Part shown: positions 1 to 7,372 of the stretch, in pieces
Position numbering within the stretch: position 1 is the first letter of the stretch
Layout of the letters: every line of letters begins with the position of its first letter
DNA from: an uncultured Lachnospiraceae bacterium
GTDB lineage: Bacteria; Bacillota; Clostridia; Lachnospirales; Lachnospiraceae
Direction: 5' to 3'
Assembly: GCA_949287925.1 (NCBI GenBank)
Contig: CASEIR010000018.1
Coordinates: forward strand, 1-60,875
DNA: 60,875 bases
Notes under the pieces: model-generated
The model's input: only the letters and a program-made list of their open reading frames with translations
What the model was told of the DNA's origin: nothing
Databases searched by the model: none
Position numbers and translations under genes: made by a program

Positions 1-44
1 ACAGCAAGGAATGCTGCCGCCGCATACCATTATATCATAAAGAG

Positions 45-99
45 AATGTCAAGGTCAGGTAGTATTCCCTATGGGAATCTCCACCTTACCCTTGACATT
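45..99. repeat. Long imperfect inverted repeat near the left edge
   Basis: The arms AATGTCAAG (45-53) and CTTGACATT (91-99) are perfectly complementary. A second dyad, ATTCCC/GGGAAT, sits in the middle (64-78). The minus strand carries TATAAT at about 31-36, so this may be the promoter-operator region of a leftward gene outside the window. The arrangement resembles a regulator-binding dyad, but no family can be named. Confidence 0.4.
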
Positions 100-170
100 C
101 CTTTCAGGGTGAAGTGTTACCAATCATTGACGCCTATACAATGAAGACTAAAGAATTTTTATAAAACTAC

Positions 171-199
171 TTGAATATATATAAAATATGTGATAAAGT
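171..199 (+). promoter_or_regulatory. Promoter of tRNA-Asn
   Basis: TTGAAT (171-176) and TAAAGT (194-199) are separated by 17 bases, with TG one base before the -10 (extended -10). Transcription would start about 30 bases upstream of the tRNA. Confidence 0.55.
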
Positions 200-235
200 A
201 TATAAATTATCGAGGTGATAACGTATATTTTATAA

Positions 236-308
236 TCCTCCTTAGCTCAGTCGGTAGAGCACTCGGCTGTTAACCGAGTTGTCGTTGGTTCGAGTCCAAC
301 AGGGGGAG
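236..308 (+). tRNA. tRNA-Asn (anticodon GTT)
   Basis: A 73-nt cloverleaf is readable. Acceptor TCCTCCT pairs with AGGGGGA using one G-T pair, the anticodon stem CTCGG/CCGAG encloses the loop CTGTTAA (anticodon GTT), and the T arm contains TTCGAGT. The 3' CCA is not encoded. A strong terminator follows directly, so it is probably transcribed alone. Confidence 0.95.
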
Positions 309-312
309 CTGA

Positions 313-345
313 AAACCTGTAAATGATATATTTACAGGTTTTTTT
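313..345 (+). terminator. Rho-independent terminator of tRNA-Asn
   Basis: AACCTGTAAAT and its complement TTTACAGGTT form a stem around a short AT-rich loop, followed by seven T residues. Confidence 0.9.
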
Positions 346-349
346 GTAT

Positions 350-417
350 GTAGGAGGGGGTCAGACCCCACTCCGGGAATCCGCGAAAACCCGTAGGGGG
401 TCAGCCCCCCCTCCTAC
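350..417. repeat. GC-rich palindromic element at the end of the ABC transporter gene
   Basis: The outer arms GTAGGAGGGG (350-359) and CCCCTCCTAC (408-417) are complementary. Inside are two variants of GGGGGTCAG(A)CCCC. The element overlaps the stop codon of the leftward ABC ATPase gene. It lacks a T-run, so it looks more like an interspersed palindromic repeat that may serve as a 3' barrier than a classical terminator. Confidence 0.6.
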
Positions 418-1055
418 AGCGGATAGATCTCATCTGCGTCCTCTGCCACATGCGGGGAATGGGTGACTAGTATGACGCATCGGTTTTCTTTGTGTGCCAG
501 ATCCAGAAAGATGTTCATGATTTCTTTCTGGGTTTCCAGATCCAGGTTACCGGTGGGTTCATCGGCCAGAATGATTTCCGGATTGTAGGAGAGAGCTCTT
601 GCGATGGCGACCCGCTGCTGTTGTCCGCCAGAGAGTTTCAGGATCCTGCGGTTGGCCTCGTCTTCTTTCAGATCTACTTTTTTCAGATGTTCCATGGCGT
701 AGGCTTGTTTGTTGTCGTAATGGCACCCGGAAATGTCCATGGACAGGATGACGTTTTCCAGCGCGGTGTATTTGGGAAGCAGGTTGAAGCTTTGAAAGAT
801 GACGCCGATATTGTGGCTCCGGTAGTCGTACCGGTCGATTTTACTGATATCCTGCCCTTCCATCAGGATCTGGCCTGAGGTGGGGGCGGCGAGCCCGGAC
901 AGCAGTGACAAAAGGGTAGTTTTTCCGGCGCCGGACCGGCCCGTGACGGCGTATACTTTTCCTTTTTCGAAAGAGCAGGTGACGTCGTTTAGAATTTTCC
1001 GGCTTCCTCTGGAATATTGAAATGAAATATGATTTAATTCTAAAACTGGATGCAT
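414..1055 (-). CDS. ABC transporter ATP-binding protein (MacB/LolD-like)
   Basis: A 213-residue ATPase that would power an FtsX-type exporter or mechanotransmission complex at the cytoplasmic membrane. Visible motifs are Walker A GRSGAGKTT (about 39-47), Q-loop Q88, signature LSGGQ (141-145), Walker B IILADEP (about 161-167) and the H-loop H199. The length and the ADEPTGNLD sequence are typical of the LolD/MacB/BceA group. AAGGAGG lies just upstream of the ATG. It follows its permease gene by 15 bases, so the two are co-transcribed leftward. The substrate cannot be told from sequence, and no adjacent two-component system of the Bce type is present. The stop codon lies in a GC-rich palindrome. 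Confidence 0.92.
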   Translation of the reverse strand: MHPVLELNHISFQYSRGSRKILNDVTCSFEKGKVYAVTGRSGAGKTTLLSLLSGLAAPTSGQILMEGQDISKIDRYDYRSHNIGVIFQSFNLLPKYTALENVILSMDISGCHYDNKQAYAMEHLKKVDLKEDEANRRILKLSGGQQQRVAIARALSYNPEIILADEPTGNLDLETQKEIMNIFLDLAHKENRCVILVTHSPHVAEDADEIYPL

Positions 1056-1070
1056 TTGATTTCCTCCTTT

Positions 1071-2636
1071 TTAATCACGGTTGCTCAGAATTCTAAGCGG
1101 GTCGTATCGCAGAATGAATATGATCGCGGTCAGGCCGGAGACCAGGGTCAGAAGCAGTCCGATTCCGATCAATTGTATCAGAACGGTCAGATTAGCTGCT
1201 GAAGATACGCTGTCGACATAGTCTGCCACCTGTCCGCCAAAGAATCCGCCTTTTCCGCTAATATCATCGGGAGCCGTTCCGGAAGAAGGAGCGCCGGCGC
1301 TGTCTTCCGCGGACGAATTTTCGGGGCTGCCGCCCGGCGTTCCCATTTCTCTGCCAAAACGTTCATTCTGTCCCTGGGCAGTCTGGGCGCTGCTTTCAAT
1401 CTGATGGGCCAGCAGGGCGTTGGTCAGAGGAACGGAGGAGACTGCGCCGATTCCGGAACCGATGATCAGAGCCAGGAAAGTAACGCACAGCAACTCCGTC
1501 AGGAACTGCAAGGATATTTTGCTTTTTTTCATGCCGATTGCGGACAGAACGCCAATCTCGTACTTACGCTCTCTTATATTGAAAATGTTCAGGACCACCA
1601 GAATAATGCCGCCGATTACCAGGATGACAATCAGAAAATATCCGGCGTATTTACTCAGATTCTGGAGCGGTTCCAGGCTTTGCTCATAGGAAGTCAGATC
1701 GCTGGACGATATGGCATAGCTTTCGTCCAGTCCCAACTTGGCAGCTTCTTCCTGGAAACGTTCGTAATCTTCCGTATTGGCAAATGTATAAGTGCCGTTC
1801 AGCATAGTCTGGAGAGCGGTGCTTGTAGTGGTACCTGTGGTTTCATCTGTTGTCACAGTAGCGTTCTCGACTGAAGCGTCCGCGATAGATTCCAGAGTAG
1901 CGGCGCTGACATAGATCTGGTTGGCGCGGTCAGCAGCCGGGGAGAAGCCTCCCATCATATCGGAAGATGAATCCTGGGCGGCCGCAGTTTCATAGATCCC
2001 GCAGACGGTCAGATCATAAGTCTCTTCTTCTGCGTTTGGATTGGAAAGGGTAATGGTATCCCCTACAGACAGATCATTGTAAGCTGCGAGTTCTTCGCTG
2101 ATGACACAGGTGTTGTCTGCGGTTCCTTCGGCAAACATAGAACCGCTGTTAATGGAGCTGATACCATCGATAAAATCAGCCATAGCTTCATCCGAGCTGT
2201 ATCCTGTGAGTGTAAAGTCTCCCTGGATTCCCAGATTACCGCTTTGCATTCCGCCGTCGGATGCTGTTCCGGTGCTGTCCACGGCTTCGATGGAAGATCC
2301 GTTCATAGACGCCGAATAGGTATAGTAGAAGTTCTTAACACTTTCGGCCTCGGCATAAATTTCCAGTTCTTCGAGAGAAAGTCCCTGCGTCTGGCTGATT
2401 GCCTCTTTCATTGCGTCCCGGTCTTCGAAACTGTCCATCATGGATTTACGGTCCGGACTGATGGAAGCGGTGATCTCCAGATCATCCAATGCGGAAGCCT
2501 GCGCCGATTTGGCGGCCTCCCGGATGGACAGAGCCAGACAGGAAGAGAGAGAAATGACGAAGATAATAATTCCGATCAGAATGTTCCTCCCCTTTGAACG
2601 AGAAATACTCCGAAGAGCATTTTTGATAATGTACAT
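1071..2636 (-). CDS. FtsX-like ABC transporter permease (MacB-type)
   Basis: This 521-residue membrane protein has one N-terminal transmembrane helix (about 18-40), a large extracytoplasmic MacB_PCD-like region, then three more helices, the first around the VILVIGGIILVVLNIF stretch. This is the four-helix FtsX/MacB topology. A low-complexity Gly/Ser/Glu-rich insert interrupts the region between the third and fourth helices, which is unusual in length for the family. A good ribosome site GAAGGAGGT precedes the ATG. It is first in a two-gene operon with the ATPase. Known family members export peptides or antibiotics or transmit mechanical signals to cell-wall enzymes. The role here is not determinable. 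Confidence 0.9.
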   Translation of the reverse strand: MYIIKNALRSISRSKGRNILIGIIIFVISLSSCLALSIREAAKSAQASALDDLEITASISPDRKSMMDSFEDRDAMKEAISQTQGLSLEELEIYAEAESVKNFYYTYSASMNGSSIEAVDSTGTASDGGMQSGNLGIQGDFTLTGYSSDEAMADFIDGISSINSGSMFAEGTADNTCVISEELAAYNDLSVGDTITLSNPNAEEETYDLTVCGIYETAAAQDSSSDMMGGFSPAADRANQIYVSAATLESIADASVENATVTTDETTGTTTSTALQTMLNGTYTFANTEDYERFQEEAAKLGLDESYAISSSDLTSYEQSLEPLQNLSKYAGYFLIVILVIGGIILVVLNIFNIRERKYEIGVLSAIGMKKSKISLQFLTELLCVTFLALIIGSGIGAVSSVPLTNALLAHQIESSAQTAQGQNERFGREMGTPGGSPENSSAEDSAGAPSSGTAPDDISGKGGFFGGQVADYVDSVSSAANLTVLIQLIGIGLLLTLVSGLTAIIFILRYDPLRILSNRD

Positions 2637-2794
2637 AGCAACCTCCTTCAGATAAATAATTTGGCTAAAATACGAGGATATTATAGGCGTGGTCTGTGTT
2701 AAAGAATTGACAAAAATGTGAAAAAAGTATGTATTTTTCAGAAAAACGGGAAAAATAAAGACAGATAATTAATGTGTAAAATATAAAAAATATA

Positions 2795-2823
2795 TTGACA
2801 ATAAAGAAATGAAGTGCTATATT
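2795..2823 (+). promoter_or_regulatory. Strong sigma-A-type promoter
   Basis: A consensus TTGACA (2795-2800), a 17-base spacer and TATATT (2818-2823) predict a start near 2830. No open reading frame with a ribosome site follows for more than 400 bases, so the product is probably an RNA or a long leader. Confidence 0.75.
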
Positions 2824-2829
2824 ATACTT

Positions 2830-3093
2830 ACAAAATAACAAATGTAATTGTAAGACAGACGCGAGCTGTAAACAATGAATTGTTATTTGATTCAACACAA
2901 GTGTTGAAGAAGAAGTTCCCGGAAGAAGAAATGCAAATTGCATCGGGAAAAAAGTTTATGAAAGGAAGGTACGGACCACCGAAGACGTAAACTGAATTAC
3001 CATATTTTCCAAGAGAAAGAGGTAAAAAAAGAATGACAGAAACATCAAAGTAAAGGCGGATATCAAATATGTTGGTTTGGTATCCGTCTTTAC
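2830..3093 (+). ncRNA. Candidate structured non-coding RNA or leader of unknown class
   Basis: Between a consensus promoter and a terminator hairpin lies about 260 bases with several self-complementary blocks. TCAACAC/GTGTTGA forms a tight hairpin (2892-2907). TTCCCG/CGGGAA encloses an inner ATGCAA/TTGCAT stem (about 2916-2948). AGTTTA/TAAACT encloses a purine-rich internal segment (about 2953-2992). It ends with a 17-bp hairpin. GTAAGAC near the 5' end could also pair with the 3' arm of the terminator, as in an attenuator. I could not match it to the c-di-AMP, c-di-GMP, T-box or S-box motifs I know. It could be a raiA-like or 6S-like RNA, or a regulator of the downstream cell-wall hydrolase. 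Confidence 0.5.
3050..3093 (+). terminator. Terminator-like hairpin ending the candidate RNA
   Basis: GTAAAGGCGGATATCAA pairs with TTGGTATCCGTCTTTAC through two G-T pairs. The T-run after it is weak, but the stem is long. Confidence 0.6.
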
Positions 3094-3159
3094 TTGTCTG
3101 CAGATTCGCACATATCATTCTTGTAGAAAGCTGACGGTTCTAAATTGTGAATAATTTGT

Positions 3160-3197
3160 GAACATACGGTGAAAACACACGGATATGTTCTTTTTTT
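3160..3197 (+). terminator. Second terminator before the NlpC/P60 gene
   Basis: GAACATA and TATGTTC enclose a GGTG-AAAA-CAC hairpin and are followed by seven T residues. Two terminators in series separate the 2795 promoter from the gene starting at 3273. Either the gene has its own weak promoter or it depends on read-through. Confidence 0.7.
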
Positions 3198-3272
3198 ATG
3201 ACATAATTTTAAACGCTTAAATAGAAAATGGACAGAATGCGTTAAAAATAAGAGAAAAGAAAAGGTGTAAAG

Positions 3273-4236
3273 ATGAGAAAGATGAAACGGATGGTCTGTG
3301 CCGCAGGCACAGCTCTCATGGTGTGCTGTATGGCTGGGAGCACTGTGTCAGCGGCTCCGGTATCAGACATTGAACAACAGAAAAGCGCTGCGGAAAGTGA
3401 AGCGGAATCGCTCCAGAAACAATTAATGGAATTATATGTATGAGGATGGAGAATCGGATATGTGGGCAGCGTTGCTCACAGCAAAGGATTTTATCAATAA
3501 AGCGGAATATGCAAGCACTGTACATTCCTATGACAGGAAGCAGTTGGACGAGCTGAAGCAGACGGTCAATACCATAGAGGAACTGAAGACGATGCTGAAA
3601 AAGGAACAGGCCGATCTGGAGAAACAGCAGGAAGATTATACGGCTAAACAGGAGGATGTGAATGCGCAGCTGGAAGAAAAGCGTGCGCAAATCGCAGGTT
3701 TTGATGAACAGCTGCTGGCAGCGGTTGAGGCGGCAGCCGGCCAGGCGCAGGAGGAAGAGGCAGCAGAAGATGAAGGAGCATCATCCGGAACTGTATCCGG
3801 CGGCAACTCGGGAACAAGCTCCGGCGGAAATTCCGGAACAGCATCCGGCGGCTCCGGAAGCAATAGTTCCGGCAGCGGATCTTCCGGTACATCCAGCGGA
3901 AATACTTCTGTGGCGCAGACGATTGTGAGCGCGGCTTACAGCCAGTTGGGAGTTCCTTATAAATACGGCGGTTCTACGCCGGGGGTTGGTTTGGACTGCT
4001 CCGGACTGGTTCAGTACTGCCATGCGGTAGCGGGAATTACCCTGCCCAGAACATCAGGCGCGCAGGGAGGCTGCGGTATTGCGGTCAGCAGCCCGCAGCC
4101 TGGAGATATCGTGTGTTATGTGGGACACGTGGGAATCTATATTGGAAACGGTCAGATGATCCATGCGCCTCAGACTGGGGATGTAGTAAAAATTGCCAGC
4201 GTCTACGGATCCCCTTGGTACAGACGGTGCTGGTAA
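3273..4236 (+). pseudogene. Broken secreted NlpC/P60 endopeptidase gene (PcsB-like), internal deletion with frameshift
   Basis: An ATG at 3273 with upstream AAAAGG starts a signal peptide (MRKMKRMVCAAGTALMVCC..., cleavage near VSAAP) and a short coiled-coil start ending LQKQLMELYV, then TGA at 3441. Reading continues in another frame from about 3436 as MYEDGESDMWAALL, a coiled coil, a Gly/Ser-rich linker and a complete NlpC/P60 domain with Cys in LDCSGLV, His in GHVGIYIG and His in MIHAPQ. In family members these two pieces are joined by roughly 40 more coiled-coil residues. Here that part is missing and the frame is lost. The product would hydrolyse peptidoglycan peptide cross-links outside the cell. 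The second part has no signal peptide or ribosome site of its own. A sequencing error alone would not explain the missing coiled coil. Confidence 0.75.
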
Positions 4237-4374
4237 GAGCTGTTTCTTCGTAAGCTTTAATATATAATTAATAAAAGAAACAAAAATATATCCCATCTTT
4301 TATGAATCTATGGTAAAATAATAACAAATTGTTGTTTGACAGGAATCATGAATAGTCGGGAGGAATGATAGAAG

Positions 4375-5610
4375 ATGTATTCATATGATGACATTGTAAA
4401 AACGGACCCGGAAATTGCCCGGGCAATTACGGACGAACTGGAGAGACAGAATTCCCACATTGAGCTGATCGCATCGGAGAACTGGGTAAGTAAAGCGGTC
4501 ATGGCTGCGATGGGAAGTATTCTGACCAATAAATATGCGGAAGGCTATCCGGGCAGAAGATATTATGGCGGATGTAAATGTGTGGATGTAGTGGAAGATC
4601 TGGCCAGAGACCGGGCAAAAGAACTGTTTGGCTGTGATTATGCCAATGTGCAGCCTCATTCCGGAGCGCAGGCGAATATGGCAGCATTTTTTGCCATGCT
4701 GAAGCCTGGAGACAAGATCCTGGGCATGAATCTGGATCACGGCGGACATCTGACACACGGATCTCCGGTGAATATTTCGGGGAAATATTTTGAGACGTCT
4801 TTTTATGGAGTGAACGACCAGGGTGTCATCGATTATGATATGGTAAGAGAAACTGCACTGGAAGAGAAGCCGAAGCTGATCATCGCAGGCGCCAGCGCTT
4901 ACGCAAGAATTATTGATTTTCAGAAGTTCCGCGAGATCGCGGACGAAGTGGGGGCATATCTGATGGTGGATATGGCTCATATTGCAGGACTGGTGGCGGC
5001 AGGCCTTCATCCAAGCCCCATTCCCTATGCAGATGTAGTGACCACGACGACCCATAAGACACTGCGCGGGCCAAGAGGAGGCATGATTCTGTGCAATCAG
5101 GCGGCAGCAGATAAGTTTAATTTCGACAAGGCAGTATTTCCAGGAACACAGGGAGGGCCGCTGGAGCATGTAATTGCAGGAAAGGCAGTCTGCTTCAAGG
5201 AAGCGCTTCAGCCGGAATTTAAGGAATATCAGAAACAGATTCTTTCTAATGCCCAGGCTCTGGCCAGAGGTCTGATGGAGCGGGGTGTGGAAATTGTATC
5301 CGGAGGAACAGATAATCATCTGATGTTGCTGGATCTGAGCCAGGAAGACGTAACCGGTAAAGAACTGGAAGCTCGCCTGGACATGGCGCATATTACCTGT
5401 AACAAGAATACCATCCCCAATGACCCCAGATCTCCGTTTATTACCAGCGGAGTGAGACTTGGGACGCCGGCAGTTACTACAAGGGGAATGAAAGAAGCGG
5501 ACATGGATGTAATCGCAGAGGCCATCGCCATGGTATTAAGAGACGAAGGATATATCGGACAGGCAAAGACTCTGGTGGCGAATCTGACGAAAAAATATCC
5601 TCTGATATAG
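4375..5610 (+). CDS. glyA: Serine hydroxymethyltransferase
   Basis: A pyridoxal-phosphate enzyme interconverting serine and glycine with tetrahydrofolate, the main source of one-carbon units. The 411 residues match the bacterial family length. Visible landmarks are ELIASENW near residue 30, the YPGRRYYGG loop (59-66), the HGSP and VDMAHIAGL segments, and the PLP-binding Lys228 in [20 protein letters not shown] lies 11 bases before the ATG. It is followed after one base by the DUF3810 gene, so the two are probably co-transcribed. No glycine or folate riboswitch is recognisable in the 138-base gap upstream. Confidence 0.97.
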   Translation: MYSYDDIVKTDPEIARAITDELERQNSHIELIASENWVSKAVMAAMGSILTNKYAEGYPGRRYYGGCKCVDVVEDLARDRAKELFGCDYANVQPHSGAQANMAAFFAMLKPGDKILGMNLDHGGHLTHGSPVNISGKYFETSFYGVNDQGVIDYDMVRETALEEKPKLIIAGASAYARIIDFQKFREIADEVGAYLMVDMAHIAGLVAAGLHPSPIPYADVVTTTTHKTLRGPRGGMILCNQAAADKFNFDKAVFPGTQGGPLEHVIAGKAVCFKEALQPEFKEYQKQILSNAQALARGLMERGVEIVSGGTDNHLMLLDLSQEDVTGKELEARLDMAHITCNKNTIPNDPRSPFITSGVRLGTPAVTTRGMKEADMDVIAEAIAMVLRDEGYIGQAKTLVANLTKKYPLI

Positions 5611-5611
5611 T

Positions 5612-6718
5612 ATGGAATACAGATTTACAGATAGAAAAAACTATCGAAAAAAGATTATGACCGGCTGCGTATTACTGGCAGCCGGTTTTCTGCTTACGCT
5701 GTGTGCAAAATACAACGAAGCATTTGCCGTCTGGTACAGCAGGCATATCTATACTGCCTGGGTCGACACAGTTGGGAAAGTCATGGGAATTTTCCCTTTT
5801 TCTGTATCGGAAATCCTGTTGTATCTGGTACTAATAACGATACTGTTCACTGGGGTACGGCTGGTGTGGAGGCTGGCCCGGAAGAAAGAGGGAAAGAAGG
5901 CCGCCGCCAAATGGCTGAGCAGTCTTTTGCTGGCAGCCGGGGTGTTATACTTTCTGTATGCCGTTAACTGTGGTATTAATTATTATCGGACTTCTTTTTC
6001 TGAAAGCACAGGAATGGACACCAGTACATATACCGTAGAAGAACTGCGGCAGGTCTGTCAGTGGCTGACGGAAGAGGTCAATCGTCTGAGTCCTTTGATG
6101 GAACGGGAGAAAGACGGGGTGATGAAGCTGACTTCCTGGGTGGGTGAGAAAGCGCCGGAGGCTATGAAGAAGCTGGGAGAGCGTTATCCGGAACTGTCTG
6201 GATATTATCCTGCTCCCAAGGGGCTTTTGTTCCCGTGGATTCTGTCAGTGCAGAAGTTAAGCGGGATATATTCTCCGTTCACGGCGGAGGCGAATTATAA
6301 TTCTGCCATGACCGATTATAACATTCCATTTACGGCTTGCCATGAGCTTTCCCACCTGAAAGGTTTCATGGAAGAACAAGAGGCGAATTTCATTGCGTTT
6401 CTGGCCTGTACGGAAGAGACGGATGAAGAGTTCCAATACAGCGGCTATATGCTGGGATGGATCTACTGCATGAACGTGCTTTATGATGCGGATTATGATA
6501 TATGGCAGGAAGTAAGAGAGACTCTCTGTGAAGAAACGGAGGCCGATCTTGCGGCCAACCGGGAGTTCTGGGCAGCCTATGACGGCAGAGTGGCTGAAGT
6601 GGCCAACCAGGTGAATGACAGTTACCTGAAGGCAAACGGGCAGGAACAAGGCGTGGAAAGTTATGACCGCATGGTAGACCTGATCGTGGTTTGGTATGCG
6701 GATCAGATGAAAGAATAA
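5612..6718 (+). CDS. DUF3810 family membrane-anchored putative metallopeptidase
   Basis: This 368-residue protein has three predicted N-terminal membrane helices (about 17-35, 65-83, 100-120) and a long outer or cytoplasmic domain. That domain contains HELSH followed by KGFMEEQEANF, a pattern like the HExxH...E zinc site of gluzincins. This matches the DUF3810 family. It begins one base after the glyA stop and no good ribosome site is visible, so translation may be coupled to glyA. A later start near 5657 would remove the first 15 residues. Substrate and role are unknown; catalysis is inferred from the motif only. Confidence 0.75.
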   Translation: MEYRFTDRKNYRKKIMTGCVLLAAGFLLTLCAKYNEAFAVWYSRHIYTAWVDTVGKVMGIFPFSVSEILLYLVLITILFTGVRLVWRLARKKEGKKAAAKWLSSLLLAAGVLYFLYAVNCGINYYRTSFSESTGMDTSTYTVEELRQVCQWLTEEVNRLSPLMEREKDGVMKLTSWVGEKAPEAMKKLGERYPELSGYYPAPKGLLFPWILSVQKLSGIYSPFTAEANYNSAMTDYNIPFTACHELSHLKGFMEEQEANFIAFLACTEETDEEFQYSGYMLGWIYCMNVLYDADYDIWQEVRETLCEETEADLAANREFWAAYDGRVAEVANQVNDSYLKANGQEQGVESYDRMVDLIVVWYADQMKE

Positions 6719-6737
6719 GATGAGGGAGGAAAAGAAG

Positions 6738-7370
6738 ATGAAACCAGAAGAAATGTCCTGCATCGACTGCGCAGTGAAGCGGTGCGATGCAAAAGAAACG
6801 GCAAAAGATTTTCCGGAGTTCTGTGTAACCACACATATGGATCCAGAGGTGCTGGAAGAAGCAATGGCCTGTTATGAGATACCGGAGAACTATGATGTTA
6901 TGGTGGCAGCCGCGGAGGTGGAATATGAGCATTACTGCAAATATACCCGGGTGGAAGAGATTATGGCATTTGCGGAGAAAATCGGCGCGAAGAAGATCGG
7001 GATCGCTACCTGTGTAGGATTGCTGAAGGAGAGCCGGATCCTGGCCGGTATTTTAAGAAGTCACGGATTCGAAGTGTACGGAGCGGCCTGCAAGGCAGGA
7101 TGTGTGCCGAAAACGAAAGTGGGGATTCCCGAAGAATGTTGCGAGATCGGCATCCATATGTGCAACCCTATTCTGCAGGCAAAGCTTCTGAACCATGCAA
7201 AAACGGACCTGAATGTGGTCATGGGTCTGTGTGTAGGACACGACAGCCTGTTCTACAAGTATTCAGAAGCTCTGACTACCACAGGGGTTACAAAAGACCG
7301 GGTTCTGGGGCATAATCCGGCAGCGGCCCTTTATACAGCCGATACCTACTATGCAAAACTGAAGAAATAA
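6738..7370 (+). CDS. DUF1847 family Cys-rich protein
   Basis: A 210-residue protein opening MKPEEMSCIDCAVKRC, with further cysteines spread through the sequence (CVGLL, CKAGC, EECCEIG, MCNP, GLCVGHD). This is characteristic of DUF1847, found mainly in anaerobes, and suggests metal or Fe-S binding. I start at 6738 because GAGGGAGG lies at the right distance; an in-frame ATG at 6720 overlaps that site. It follows the DUF3810 gene closely and probably shares its transcript. It ends two bases from the converging topB gene. The function is not known. Confidence 0.8.
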   Translation: MKPEEMSCIDCAVKRCDAKETAKDFPEFCVTTHMDPEVLEEAMACYEIPENYDVMVAAAEVEYEHYCKYTRVEEIMAFAEKIGAKKIGIATCVGLLKESRILAGILRSHGFEVYGAACKAGCVPKTKVGIPEECCEIGIHMCNPILQAKLLNHAKTDLNVVMGLCVGHDSLFYKYSEALTTTGVTKDRVLGHNPAAALYTADTYYAKLKK

Positions 7371-7372
7371 TT

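Noticed and set aside
2830-3093. c-di-AMP (ydaO) riboswitch upstream of the NlpC/P60 gene
   Set aside because: The gene type is a classic target, but the conserved GGGGAACC/GGGGTGAAT blocks of ydaO are not present. I keep it as an unassigned structured RNA.
3273-3443. Independent 56-residue secreted peptide at 3273
   Set aside because: It could be read as a small exported peptide, but it joins the NlpC/P60 protein architecture too well; a broken gene is the simpler reading.
4381-5391. Long 336-codon frame antisense to glyA
   Set aside because: It lies wholly inside the well-supported glyA gene, has no family features and reflects codon bias on the opposite strand.
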